A stretch of 64,000 bases of DNA from Verrucomicrobiia bacterium (GCA_030425485.1 JAUIAM010000003.1:124001-188000); one strand, 5' to 3'. Positions 44,358 to 53,124 are shown, counted from the stretch's first letter. Made by a program: numbers and translations. The notes: generated from the sequence alone by a model not told the origin.

Positions 44358-44822
44358 ATGAATATAAACCAAAGTGCGAAGAACCGTCAGCGATTGGCTA
44401 TATTTGTTTTGCTGTTGATTGTCATATGCGTGGGCGTGTCGGTTGCCATTAGCAACTGGGTGATGCGCGAGCAGCAGTGGAAGCACGATGCACCTCACGG
44501 CCATGACTGGTTGTATCAAGAGTTAGGGTTAACCGACGCAGAGGCGGCTCGGGTGGATGAGTTTGAGGCAACTTACCGAGCGCAACGGGCGGATCTGCTA
44601 GAGCAGTTTAATCTTAAAATTGCTAAACTGGCGGACCTCCTGCGGACCAATGACTCGCTCTCCCCGGAGGTCACTCATGCTGTCCACGAATTGCATGAGG
44701 TTCACGGCGAGATTCAAAATCTATCGATCCAGCATTACTACGATATGTTAAGCGTTCTCCCGCCTGACAAGCAGGCGAAGCTGCGCGACATCGCAGTAGA
44801 GGCGCTCAGCACTCCACAGTAA
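44358..44822 (+). CDS. CnrX-like periplasmic metal sensor (heavy-metal resistance family)
   Basis: 154 residues. An N-terminal membrane anchor (13-32) precedes a helical periplasmic domain. HDWLYQELGLTDAEAARVDEFE (49-70) and HYYDM (126-130) fit the CnrX/NccX pattern. From memory, CnrX binds metal with His42, His46, Glu63, His119 and Met123. Here the equivalent positions are H49, Y53, E70, H126 and M130, so four of five ligands are kept and the second His is Tyr. An additional HDAPH stretch at 43-47 could supply another ligand. It would sense periplasmic metal and release the sigma factor via the membrane protein. It lies 16 bases before the sigma factor gene. Confidence 0.75.
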   Translation: MNINQSAKNRQRLAIFVLLLIVICVGVSVAISNWVMREQQWKHDAPHGHDWLYQELGLTDAEAARVDEFEATYRAQRADLLEQFNLKIAKLADLLRTNDSLSPEVTHAVHELHEVHGEIQNLSIQHYYDMLSVLPPDKQAKLRDIAVEALSTPQ

Positions 44823-44838
44823 ACGCGACCATCGGTGC

Positions 44839-45414
44839 ATGGACGAAGATTGGCCACTCCTTCAGAAGGTTCAGCGAGGTGACGAAAGCGGCCTGGTGGA
44901 ACTCATGGCGCGCCATAAGGAAGCGCTGTTTCGCTTTATCTACCGCTACGTGCGCAACGAAAGCGATGCCGCTGAACTAACCGAACTCACGTTTTACCGC
45001 GTGTACCAGAAGGCTGATCGTTTTCGCCCCAAAGCTAAAGTCGGCACATGGATTTTTTCCATTGCTGGAAATCTGTGTCGTGATTTTCTCCGTCGCAACA
45101 ATAAGCGCAAAAATGACTTATTGCTGAGTAGTCACATCGGCAGTGATGAGAACTCTACACTCGAAGCTATTATTTCGAGCGAGGCTCCAGCCCCTTCGGA
45201 GCAAACAGAGTCTAATGAAGCACTGAGGCGGCTGGAATTACTCATCCACGAACTACCCTACAAGCTCAAGGCTCCGTTCATCCTATGCGTTTTGGAGGGC
45301 CATTCCTACAGCTATTGCGCAGAGGTTTTAAAAACAAACCATAAGGCCATTGAAAACCGCATTTATCGTGCGCGTAAGCTTCTGAAGGAGCGACTTGAAG
45401 CCTCAGCTATTTGA
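44839..45414 (+). CDS. ECF-type RNA polymerase sigma factor (CnrH-like)
   Basis: 191 residues. Region 2 is clear at residues 20-90: LMARHKEALFRFIYRYVRNESDAAELTELTFYRVYQ, then WIFSIAGNLCRDFLRR. Region 4 covers 130-185: LPYKLKAPFILCVLEGHSYSYCAEVLKTNHKAIENRIYRARKLLKE in two parts, forming the -35-recognising helix-turn-helix. With the CnrY-like and CnrX-like genes before it and a CBA efflux system after it, it probably directs transcription of the metal-resistance genes when metal is bound. A terminator-like hairpin follows at 45513, suggesting the regulatory genes and the CBA genes are partly separate units. Confidence 0.9.
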   Translation: MDEDWPLLQKVQRGDESGLVELMARHKEALFRFIYRYVRNESDAAELTELTFYRVYQKADRFRPKAKVGTWIFSIAGNLCRDFLRRNNKRKNDLLLSSHIGSDENSTLEAIISSEAPAPSEQTESNEALRRLELLIHELPYKLKAPFILCVLEGHSYSYCAEVLKTNHKAIENRIYRARKLLKERLEASAI

Positions 45415-45520
45415 CAGCAGTGTGCCGCTTGGGTTTATTTCGCTGACTGAAAACCTCATGATGATTATCATGGCCGTGTGGATGATGGTCAAAGTCGCTG
45501 TGATTTGATGGACATGCCAT
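45407..45520 (-). CDS. Possible 37-residue His-rich peptide (unproven)
   Basis: A short minus-strand frame, antisense to the gap between the sigma factor and channel genes, encodes FDHHPHGHDNHHE near its middle, with 8 His in about 15 residues. Such clusters bind divalent metals, and the location in a metal-resistance locus is suggestive. Against it: no Shine-Dalgarno sequence, its ATG sits inside a terminator-like hairpin, and its stop overlaps the sigma gene. It may be chance. Confidence 0.2.
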   Translation of the reverse strand: MACPSNHSDFDHHPHGHDNHHEVFSQRNKPKRHTAVK

Positions 45521-45535
45521 AAGGCATGATTTTTT
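45513..45535 (+). terminator. Rho-independent terminator after the sigma factor gene
   Basis: A perfect 6-bp stem CATGCC / GGCATG with an ATAA loop is followed by ATTTTTT. It lies about 100 bases after the sigma factor stop and 50 bases before the channel gene, so it would end or attenuate the regulatory transcript. Confidence 0.7.
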
Positions 45536-45584
45536 AAGATTTCCCTAAGGGTTTTCGACCTGGCCTGCGTTTAAGTGGGCATTG

Positions 45585-46919
45585 ATGAATCGAGAACCAC
45601 TTTCCAGAGCATACAAACGCACCGCAACCGGGCTCACATTACTGTTTGCGCTAAGTTATTCGCTGGCAAGTGCCCATCCCCCTGAGGCAGCGGATATCCC
45701 GCTGACGGACTTGAACAGCTACCTCGCGCGGGCAATGTCCGCGAACCCGCAGATACAGGCGTTTGAGTCGCGTTATAACGCCGCGATGCAGCGCATTACT
45801 CAAGCTTCCGCGTTGCCTGATCCGATGTTTCAAATTACGCACTTCGTGGAGTCCGTGCAAACGCGAACCGGCCCGCAGGAAAACGTATTCATGGTCAGCC
45901 AAACGCTGCCGTGGTTCGGTAAGTTAAGCAGCCGGGAAAACGCGGCGTCGGCCGAAGCTGAGGCGCTCTGGTATGCCTACCAGAACCAACAGTTGATGTT
46001 GGCACGAGCGGTCTCACTGGCCTACTATGAGTATGGCTACACGGGCGAAGCGATTGCCCTAACACAAGAAAATCTCGACTTGCTCAGCCAGTTGGAGCCC
46101 ATTGTGGAAGAGAAGGTGCGTGGCGGTGGCGAACTTAATGCCTTGCTTCGGCTCAAGGTAGAAATCGGCAAGGTCTCCGATCAATTAGAGTCGCTCAAAC
46201 AGAAGCGCATCGCCCAATCTTCCCAACTAAGCGCGCTTCTGGCGCTACCGGTGGATCGGCTGCTTGCGTGGCCTCACTGGGAGCCGGGAGAAGCCGTTGA
46301 AGTTAATGGCGCGGCCCTCGTCCCGGCTATCGAGGCTAACAATCCACAATTGAAAATGCTGGAGCGTAAAATCGCCAGCGCGGAAGCCCGTCGCGAAATA
46401 GCACGGCTGGAGGGTTATCCGGATATCACGCTCGGTTTTAACTATATTCAGGTTGGCTCGCCGGTAGTGAACCCCAATACACCAGATGCTGGGCAGGACC
46501 CGTGGGGCTTTACCGTTGCCGTCAACATTCCCATTTGGTTTGAGAAATACGACGCCGCCAAGGCAGAAGCGCTCGCCAGTAAACGAGCAATTGAGAATGA
46601 ATACACAAACCGCTTTAATGAATTGCGTGGCGATCTCACGGCGAGCATTGCCCGTCTCAACGACGCTAACCGTCGACTGGAACTTTATGGGCAGGACCTG
46701 CTGAGTCTTGCCGAACAAGCCGTGGAAAACAGCCGCACGAGTTATGAAGGCGGCGGCGCAAGCATTCTCGATGTCATCGACAGCGAGCGCTCCTTGCTCG
46801 AATTGCAGATGCTCTATTGGCGGGCAGCGGCGGATGCGTGGCAACAGCGTGTGATCCTGCAAACCCTGGCGAACCAGCCTATTCTCGGAACCTTTAATGT
46901 CACTTCAGAACATGAATAA
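45585..46919 (+). CDS. TolC-family outer-membrane channel of the metal efflux system (CzcC/CusC/CnrC-like)
   Basis: 444 residues from the ATG at 45585 (a TTG lies immediately before). A signal peptide ending near SLASA is present. Residues 45-220 and 240-430 form the two repeated outer-membrane-factor halves; typical segments are NPQIQAFESRYNAAMQR, LPDPMFQI and PWFGKLSSR, and in the second half NPQLKMLERKIASAEARREIAR. It would form the trimeric outer-membrane duct of the tripartite pump. No lipobox Cys is seen after the signal peptide. Its stop overlaps the start of the fusion-protein gene (ATGAATAA). Confidence 0.9.
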   Translation: MNREPLSRAYKRTATGLTLLFALSYSLASAHPPEAADIPLTDLNSYLARAMSANPQIQAFESRYNAAMQRITQASALPDPMFQITHFVESVQTRTGPQENVFMVSQTLPWFGKLSSRENAASAEAEALWYAYQNQQLMLARAVSLAYYEYGYTGEAIALTQENLDLLSQLEPIVEEKVRGGGELNALLRLKVEIGKVSDQLESLKQKRIAQSSQLSALLALPVDRLLAWPHWEPGEAVEVNGAALVPAIEANNPQLKMLERKIASAEARREIARLEGYPDITLGFNYIQVGSPVVNPNTPDAGQDPWGFTVAVNIPIWFEKYDAAKAEALASKRAIENEYTNRFNELRGDLTASIARLNDANRRLELYGQDLLSLAEQAVENSRTSYEGGGASILDVIDSERSLLELQMLYWRAAADAWQQRVILQTLANQPILGTFNVTSEHE

Positions 46920-48810
46920 GAAATTAATTTCCACCGTGGCCGTGGCCCTTGTGGTCGGTCTGCTGGCGGGCCGCTACGGGCTGCCTGCCCAGTCCGAGCA
47001 TAAGCATGATGATGAAGCGGCTACAGCGCTATCCATGGATACACTGAGCCAGTCAACGATTTGGACTTGCTCTATGCATCCTCAAATTCGTCAGAACGAG
47101 CCCGGAGACTGTCCTATCTGTGGCATGGATCTAATCCCGCTTCTGGAGGATAGCGGTAGCGATGAAGGCCCCCGCGCGCTGACGATGAGCGAGAGTTCCC
47201 GCGCCTTAGCCGAGATCCAAACCAGTGAAGTGGTGAAAGCCTTTCCGGTAGCTCAAGTGCGCATGGTGGGTAAGTTGGAATACGACGAAACCCTGGTCAA
47301 GGCGCTGACGGCTCGCTTCCCTGCGCGCATTGACGAGCTGTTCGTCAACTACACGGGCTTGGCTGTTAAGCCAGGAGAACGCCTGGCCAAGATTTACAGC
47401 CCGGAATTATTAACCGCCCAGCGAGAGCTCTTGAGCGCGTATCAGCGCGACCCCGGCAGCTCCATTACGGAAGCGGCTCGTGACAAGCTCAGCTTGTGGG
47501 GCCTGCTGCCGGATCAGGTCGACGAAATCATTGAAAGCGGGGAAGCGCGTGACCACTTCGTCCTGCGTGCGCCGATCGGCGGTATTGTCGTTGCTAAAAA
47601 TGTGAAGGAAGGAGACTACATAAAAACGGGCGAGGCTTTGTTCAAAATCGTCGATCTGAGCCAGCTCTGGCTCTACCTGAGCGCCTATGAGTCCGATCTC
47701 ACCTGGCTTCGTTATGGGCAGGATGTCGTCTTTACTGTGGAAGCGTTCCCAGGCAAAACATTCCACGGTCAGATCGCCTTCATGGACCCGGAAGTCAATC
47801 GCCGGACGCGCACGGTAATGGTCCGCGTTAACGTACCCAATGGCAGCGGCGAGTTGAAGCCCGGAATGTTTGCTCAAGGCATTGTGAAAGCGAAATTAGC
47901 CGAAGGCGGTCGTGTGCTCGCACCCGATTTTTCGGGCAAATGGATTAGCCCGATGCATCCGGAAATTGTGAAGGATGGCCCCGGCGTCTGTGATATTTGC
48001 GGCATGAATCTGGTGCCAGCTGAAGAGCTGGGCTACGTGCTGGACGCCAAAGAGCAACCGCCTTTGGTAATCCCCGCATCGGCAGTCTTGCGAACCGGCA
48101 AGCGGGCAGTTGTGTATGTCGAAAAACCCAATACTGAACGCCCGACCTATGAAGGACGTGAAATTGTGCTGGGGCCACGTGCGGGTGACGCGTTCATCGT
48201 CGAGGCGGGTTTGGATGCCGGGGAGCGCGTAGTGACCAACGGCGCTTTCAAGATCGACAGCGCACTACAGATCAAAGCCAAGCCGAGTATGATGAATCCG
48301 GAAGGCGGCGGATCGATGCCGGGGCATAATCATGGCGTCGCCACGCCTGCTGAATCGCATGTTGAGATGCTGGGCCTGGAGATTTCCACCGAGCAGGCCG
48401 TACAGTTGCTGTCGCCTTATCTGAAGATGCAATCCGCATTGGCCAGCGATAACCTGGAGGCCGCGAAAAAGGAAGCCAAGGCGATGATGAAAATCACCGG
48501 ACACTCAGGCGCATTACCGGACTTGCTCCATAACATGCTGGCAGCGGAAACCCTCGATGAGTTGCGTAAGCCGTCATTCGAAGAACTCTCCGAGGCGATG
48601 ATTAGGGTGGCGAGAGCACACCCTGATAAGATGGGGCAAGACTTACTGATTATGCATTGTCCAATGGTTTACCCGGACCGCGGAGCGGATTGGCTCCAGG
48701 CTTCGGAGCCACTGAGAAATCCATACTTTGGCGAAATGATGCTGCAATGCGGTGAGGTTACCGAAACCATCGCCATCGACCAAGCGGAGGCGCCGAGCCA
48801 TGCCCACTGA
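46912..48810 (+). CDS. Membrane-fusion protein with two heavy-metal-binding domains and a C-terminal DUF3347 domain
   Basis: 632 residues from the ATG at 46912, which gives a clean leader; ATG 46897 adds five residues. Residues 51-76 form a heavy-metal-binding domain (WTCSMHPQ, CPICGMDL). The HlyD/CusB core (beta-barrel, lipoyl and hairpin) runs from ~95 to 330 with IVVAKNVKEGDYIKTGE. A second metal-binding domain is inserted at 344-369 (WISPMHPE, CDICGMNL), where the first Cys of the usual CSMHP is Pro-preceded Ser, so it may bind metal differently. Residues ~490-625 are DUF3347-like (MHCPMVYPDRGADWLQ, NPYFGEMMLQCG), as in the separate protein at 52579. It would join pump to channel and deliver metal, most likely Cu(I)/Ag(I). 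Confidence 0.87.
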   Translation: MNKKLISTVAVALVVGLLAGRYGLPAQSEHKHDDEAATALSMDTLSQSTIWTCSMHPQIRQNEPGDCPICGMDLIPLLEDSGSDEGPRALTMSESSRALAEIQTSEVVKAFPVAQVRMVGKLEYDETLVKALTARFPARIDELFVNYTGLAVKPGERLAKIYSPELLTAQRELLSAYQRDPGSSITEAARDKLSLWGLLPDQVDEIIESGEARDHFVLRAPIGGIVVAKNVKEGDYIKTGEALFKIVDLSQLWLYLSAYESDLTWLRYGQDVVFTVEAFPGKTFHGQIAFMDPEVNRRTRTVMVRVNVPNGSGELKPGMFAQGIVKAKLAEGGRVLAPDFSGKWISPMHPEIVKDGPGVCDICGMNLVPAEELGYVLDAKEQPPLVIPASAVLRTGKRAVVYVEKPNTERPTYEGREIVLGPRAGDAFIVEAGLDAGERVVTNGAFKIDSALQIKAKPSMMNPEGGGSMPGHNHGVATPAESHVEMLGLEISTEQAVQLLSPYLKMQSALASDNLEAAKKEAKAMMKITGHSGALPDLLHNMLAAETLDELRKPSFEELSEAMIRVARAHPDKMGQDLLIMHCPMVYPDRGADWLQASEPLRNPYFGEMMLQCGEVTETIAIDQAEAPSHAH

Positions 48811-51800
48811 GCCATCACGCAATCCGATTAATGGGCTGATCCGGTTTTGCCTGGAAAACAAACTAGTCGTCATCCTCTTTACGGCGGCGCTCATCCTGTG
48901 GGGTGTCATGGTGGCGCCCTTTGACTGGGAGTTTGAAGCCCTCCCGCGCGACCCGGTACCCGTCGATGCGATTCCAGACATCGGTGAAAACCAGCAGATT
49001 GTTTTCACTGAATGGATGGGGCGCTCGCCGCAAGACATCGAAGACCAGATCACCTATCCGCTGACTACGGCGCTGCTTGGGCTGCCGGAGGTAAAGACGA
49101 TTCGCAGCTATTCGATGTTTGGGTTTTCGTCGATCTACATCATCTTTAAAGAAGAGGCCGAATTCTATTGGACGCGCAGTCGCATCCTGGAAAAACTGAA
49201 CAGCCTGCCGCCCGGAACCTTGCCACAGGGCGTCTCCCCTCAACTCGGGCCTGACGCCACCGCGCTGGGCCAGATATTCTGGTATACGCTGGAGGGCATG
49301 GACTCCGAAGGTAATCCCACCGGAGGCTGGGATCTGGAAGAACTACGCAGCGCGCAGGATTGGTATGTTCGCTATGCCCTGCAAGGTGTCGATGGCGTGG
49401 CGGAGGTTGCTTCGATCGGCGGCTACGTGAAGGAGTACCAAGTCGACGTAAACCCGGACGCTTTGCGTACCTATGACATACCCCTGCACGAGGTGTTCAA
49501 TGCCGTACGCGGTAGCAATCTGGATGTGGGCGCCCGCACGATTGAGATCAATAGTGCCGAATACGTCATCCGTGGCATTGGCTTTATCAAAGACCTGGAA
49601 GACCTGCGCAAGACGGTCATTACGCAACGCGATAATGTGCCCATCACGCTTTCCCAGGTGGCGGAAATTGAATATGGCCCGGCGCTGCGTCGCGGCGCGC
49701 TGGATAAGGCAGGCGCCGAAGCCGTTGGCGGTGTGGTGGTGACTCGCTATGGAGAAAACCCCCTCGCAGTCATTAAGCGGGTAAAAGATAAAATCGCCGA
49801 GATATCCCCCGGCTTGCCTAAGAAGGTTTTGGCGAATGGTAAGACGAGCCAAGTGGAGATCGTTCCGTTCTATGATCGAAGCGGGCTCATCAATGAAACG
49901 CTAGGTACACTGGAAGACGCCGTGCGCCAGCAGATACTGGTCACGGTTATCGTCGTGGTCATCATGGTGCTGCATCTGCGGAGCGCATCGTTGATTTCTG
50001 GCGTGTTGCCACTGGCCGTGCTCTTTGCTTTTATCGGCATGCGCTTGTGCGGCGTGGATGCTAACGTGGTTGCGCTGTCAGGCATCGCAATCGCCATTGG
50101 CACCATTGTTGATATGGGTGTCGTGCTGATCGAAAACATCCTGAAGCATTTGGATGAGGCTCCGCCCGATGAGAGCCGGTTGGAGGTGGTTTATCGTGCC
50201 TGCTGCGAAGTCGCAAGCGCGGTGGTCACGGCGGTTCTCACCACGGTTATCAGCTTTCTTCCTGTCTTCACGATGGAAGCCTCGGAGGGTAAACTCTTCC
50301 GCCCGCTGGCCTACACAAAGACCTTTGCGCTGGTCGGCTCTATCATCGTTGCATTGACGGTCATTCCACCGCTCGCGCACTGGTTCATTGCTGGTGAATT
50401 TAAATCTAAATGGACGCGCTTTGGGCTTTGGGGCGGCATCGGGTTGATAGGACTGCTAGCTGCCGTTTTTGTCGCCTGGTTCCCTTGGTGGCTTGGCGTG
50501 CTGATGATCACTGTGGCGGTGTTTCACCTGATGCGTGACCGCATGCCAGCTAAGATAGGGCAGGGGATCCTGATGGCGTTTAACTTCGTCATCGCCATTC
50601 TTGTTGCTCTTTGGCTTGCAGCCGACTGGAAGCCTCTTGGCCCCGAAGAACATTGGCAGAACATCGTATTCGTTCTCGTAAGTGTCGGCGGGCTACTGGG
50701 TTTCTTTTACCTGTTCATCCGCTTCTACGCCCGCATGCTCGCAGCGATTCTTCGCTTCAAGATTATCTTCCTTGCAGGCAGCGCAATCTTGGTTCTGTTC
50801 GGTGGGGCGGTCTGGCTGGGCTGGGATCGGCTGTTCGGCTGGATGCCAGAATTCGTCAAGAAGTCTGACTCTTACGTTTATCTGGCGCATCAAGTGCCCG
50901 GGCTGGGTAAAGAGTTCATGCCCGATCTCGATGAAGGCTCCTTCCTGCTTATGCCAACCACGATGCCGCATGCTTCCATCGGCGAAGTCATGGATGTGCT
51001 GAAAAAGCAAGACATGGCCATCAATGCGATCCCTGAAGTGGAAATGGCGGTTGGTAAATTGGGGCGCGTCGAAAGTCCGCTCGATCCGGCGCCAATTTCG
51101 ATGATCGAAACCATCATCAGCTACAAATCCGAGTATCGAACCGATGAGAATGGGCGCATCTTGACGTTCAAATATGACGAGACGACGGACGACTTTGCCC
51201 GTGATGCACAAGGTGAGCTCATCCCCGACGAAGAGGGGCGCCCCTTCCGGCAGTGGCGTGATGAGATTCGCAGCCCGGATGACATCTGGGACCAAATCGT
51301 GAAAGCCGCAGCCATCCCGGGGACAACCTCTGCGCCGAAGCTACAACCCATTGCTGCCCGCATCGTGATGCTGCAAAGCGGCATGCGGGCACCGATGGGA
51401 CTCAAAGTTTATGGCCCTGATTTAGAGACGATTGAAGGCGTTGCCCTGGACATTGAAGCTTTGCTGAAAGAGGTGCCTTCGATCAAATCGGAAGCCGTGC
51501 TGGCCGACCGCATCGTGGGCAAACCATACCTGGAGATCGAAATTGATCGCGATGCGATTGCACGCTACGGCGTAAAGATTCAGATGGTACAGGATGTCAT
51601 CGAGGTCGCCGTCGGTGGGAAGCCAATTACGCAAACGGTGGAGGGACGCGAGCGCTATCCCGTGCGCGTTCGCTACATGCGCGAGCTGCGCGACACCATC
51701 GAGTCCATTGAAGAAATCCTGATCGCGGCACCGGATGGCACGCAAATCCCGCTTCGACAGTTAGCTATGATCAACTACGTGCGTGGCCCACAAGTCATCA

Positions 51801-52582
51801 AGAGCGAGGACACCTTCCTCGTCGGCTATGTGATTTTTGATAAGCGCGAAGGCTACGCTGAAGTGGAGGTGGTCGAGCAGGCGAAGCAATATCTTCGAGA
51901 CAAGATCGACTCGGGGGAATTGGATATCCCGGCTGGCGTCAGCTACAAGTTTACCGGCAGCTATGAAAACCAAATTCGCGCCGAAAAAAAGTTAACCATC
52001 GTTCTGCCGATTGCGCTGTTCGCTATCTGGCTGATTTTATATTTTCAATTCAAGCGAATCGGCGAAACCTTGTTGGTTTTTTCCGGCATCCTCTTTGCCT
52101 GGTCAGGCGGGTTCATCTTCATTTGGCTCTACGGTCAACCCTGGTTTCTGGATATTACTGTTTGGGGCCACAATCTGCGTGACCTGTTTCAGATGGGCAC
52201 GATCAACCTCAGCGTGGCGGTATGGGTTGGCTTTCTGGCACTGTTTGGCATTGCCACCGACAACGGCGTCATCGTCTGCACTTACCTTCAGCAAATCTTC
52301 CGGGAGAAGAATCCACAGACCATCGCGGAAATCCGTGCAGCAACCGTGGAGGCGGGTAATCGACGCGTGCGCCCGGCCATGATGACCAGCGCCACCACAA
52401 TCCTGGCGTTACTTCCTGTGCTGACGTCGGTCGGGCGTGGCTCGGACATCATGGTCCCGATGGCAATCCCATCCTTTGGCGGTATGCTGCTGGCCCTGCT
52501 TTCTATCTTTGTCGTCCCGGTTCTTTTCTGCGCCATGGCCGAAGTTTCATACAACATAAAAACCAGATCAAAAGTATCATGA
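48800..52582 (+). CDS. Heavy-metal efflux RND pump (CusA/CzcA family), unusually long
   Basis: 1260 residues from the ATG at 48800, overlapping the fusion-protein stop by 11 bases; known CusA/CzcA pumps are roughly 1040-1070. The opening (VPVDAIPDIGENQQIVFTEW) and QDIEDQITYPLTTAL are the family hallmarks. The TM4 region is IVDMGVVLIENILKHL (D438, E445), closer to CusA-type than CzcA-type motifs. The extra length comes from a hydrophobic insertion at about 535-660, predicted to add several membrane helices, and a hydrophilic periplasmic insertion at about 775-815 (SEYRTDENGR to DEEGRPFRQW). It uses proton flow to export metal from the periplasm. Copper/silver is inferred; cobalt/nickel is possible given the Cnr-like regulators. 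Confidence 0.92.
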   Translation: MPTEPSRNPINGLIRFCLENKLVVILFTAALILWGVMVAPFDWEFEALPRDPVPVDAIPDIGENQQIVFTEWMGRSPQDIEDQITYPLTTALLGLPEVKTIRSYSMFGFSSIYIIFKEEAEFYWTRSRILEKLNSLPPGTLPQGVSPQLGPDATALGQIFWYTLEGMDSEGNPTGGWDLEELRSAQDWYVRYALQGVDGVAEVASIGGYVKEYQVDVNPDALRTYDIPLHEVFNAVRGSNLDVGARTIEINSAEYVIRGIGFIKDLEDLRKTVITQRDNVPITLSQVAEIEYGPALRRGALDKAGAEAVGGVVVTRYGENPLAVIKRVKDKIAEISPGLPKKVLANGKTSQVEIVPFYDRSGLINETLGTLEDAVRQQILVTVIVVVIMVLHLRSASLISGVLPLAVLFAFIGMRLCGVDANVVALSGIAIAIGTIVDMGVVLIENILKHLDEAPPDESRLEVVYRACCEVASAVVTAVLTTVISFLPVFTMEASEGKLFRPLAYTKTFALVGSIIVALTVIPPLAHWFIAGEFKSKWTRFGLWGGIGLIGLLAAVFVAWFPWWLGVLMITVAVFHLMRDRMPAKIGQGILMAFNFVIAILVALWLAADWKPLGPEEHWQNIVFVLVSVGGLLGFFYLFIRFYARMLAAILRFKIIFLAGSAILVLFGGAVWLGWDRLFGWMPEFVKKSDSYVYLAHQVPGLGKEFMPDLDEGSFLLMPTTMPHASIGEVMDVLKKQDMAINAIPEVEMAVGKLGRVESPLDPAPISMIETIISYKSEYRTDENGRILTFKYDETTDDFARDAQGELIPDEEGRPFRQWRDEIRSPDDIWDQIVKAAAIPGTTSAPKLQPIAARIVMLQSGMRAPMGLKVYGPDLETIEGVALDIEALLKEVPSIKSEAVLADRIVGKPYLEIEIDRDAIARYGVKIQMVQDVIEVAVGGKPITQTVEGRERYPVRVRYMRELRDTIESIEEILIAAPDGTQIPLRQLAMINYVRGPQVIKSEDTFLVGYVIFDKREGYAEVEVVEQAKQYLRDKIDSGELDIPAGVSYKFTGSYENQIRAEKKLTIVLPIALFAIWLILYFQFKRIGETLLVFSGILFAWSGGFIFIWLYGQPWFLDITVWGHNLRDLFQMGTINLSVAVWVGFLALFGIATDNGVIVCTYLQQIFREKNPQTIAEIRAATVEAGNRRVRPAMMTSATTILALLPVLTSVGRGSDIMVPMAIPSFGGMLLALLSIFVVPVLFCAMAEVSYNIKTRSKVS

Positions 52583-53124
52583 AAACAAGACGCGTCCTGG
52601 CCCTCGGGCTTTCACTCATCCTCTCAAACCTGCTATTTGCACACGACGACGCCTATAAGCCGAAATTTGTCGATACATTGATGACATCATATTTTGCTGT
52701 TCAAAAAGCGCTAGCTGCCGATGACCTCTCCGGTGCACAAGCTGGTGCAAAAAGCTTTCTGGTCGCAATGGAAGCAGCACCAGAAGGAAGCAAGCAAATC
52801 TCCGAGATCAACGAAGAGCTAAGCACTCCGGCAAGCGTCATAGCCAATGCGAGTGACATCAAGGCCGCACGCGAAGCATTTGGCAGTTTGTCCAAAGAGA
52901 TGGCTTCGCTGGTGAAGCACGTGGGCGTATCGGGAGATGAAAACCTGTATCTTGTGCATTGCCCTATGGCCTTCGGAGGCAAAGGCGGCGACTGGATCCA
53001 GGCTGACAAAACCGTGAGCAATCCCTACTATGGATCAATGATGCTTCGCTGTGGAAGTGTAAAAGAGCAATTGGCCGGGAAGCCCGAAACAAGGCATGAT
53101 GAGCATGCCGACCACATACACTAA
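52579..53124 (+). CDS. Periplasmic DUF3347-like protein with His-rich tail
   Basis: 181 residues. Signal peptide ends at LLFA-H. The mature part follows the DUF3347 pattern: YFAVQKALAADDLSGAQ, then VHCPMAFGGKGGDWIQ and NPYYGSMMLRCG. The two Cys, Met and His residues are candidates for binding copper. The tail HDEHADHIH adds a metal-binding cluster. It overlaps the pump gene by ATGA, so it belongs to the efflux operon. It resembles the C-terminal domain of the fusion protein at 46912, which suggests a duplicated and separately expressed metal-binding module. Confidence 0.82.
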   Translation: MKTRRVLALGLSLILSNLLFAHDDAYKPKFVDTLMTSYFAVQKALAADDLSGAQAGAKSFLVAMEAAPEGSKQISEINEELSTPASVIANASDIKAAREAFGSLSKEMASLVKHVGVSGDENLYLVHCPMAFGGKGGDWIQADKTVSNPYYGSMMLRCGSVKEQLAGKPETRHDEHADHIH

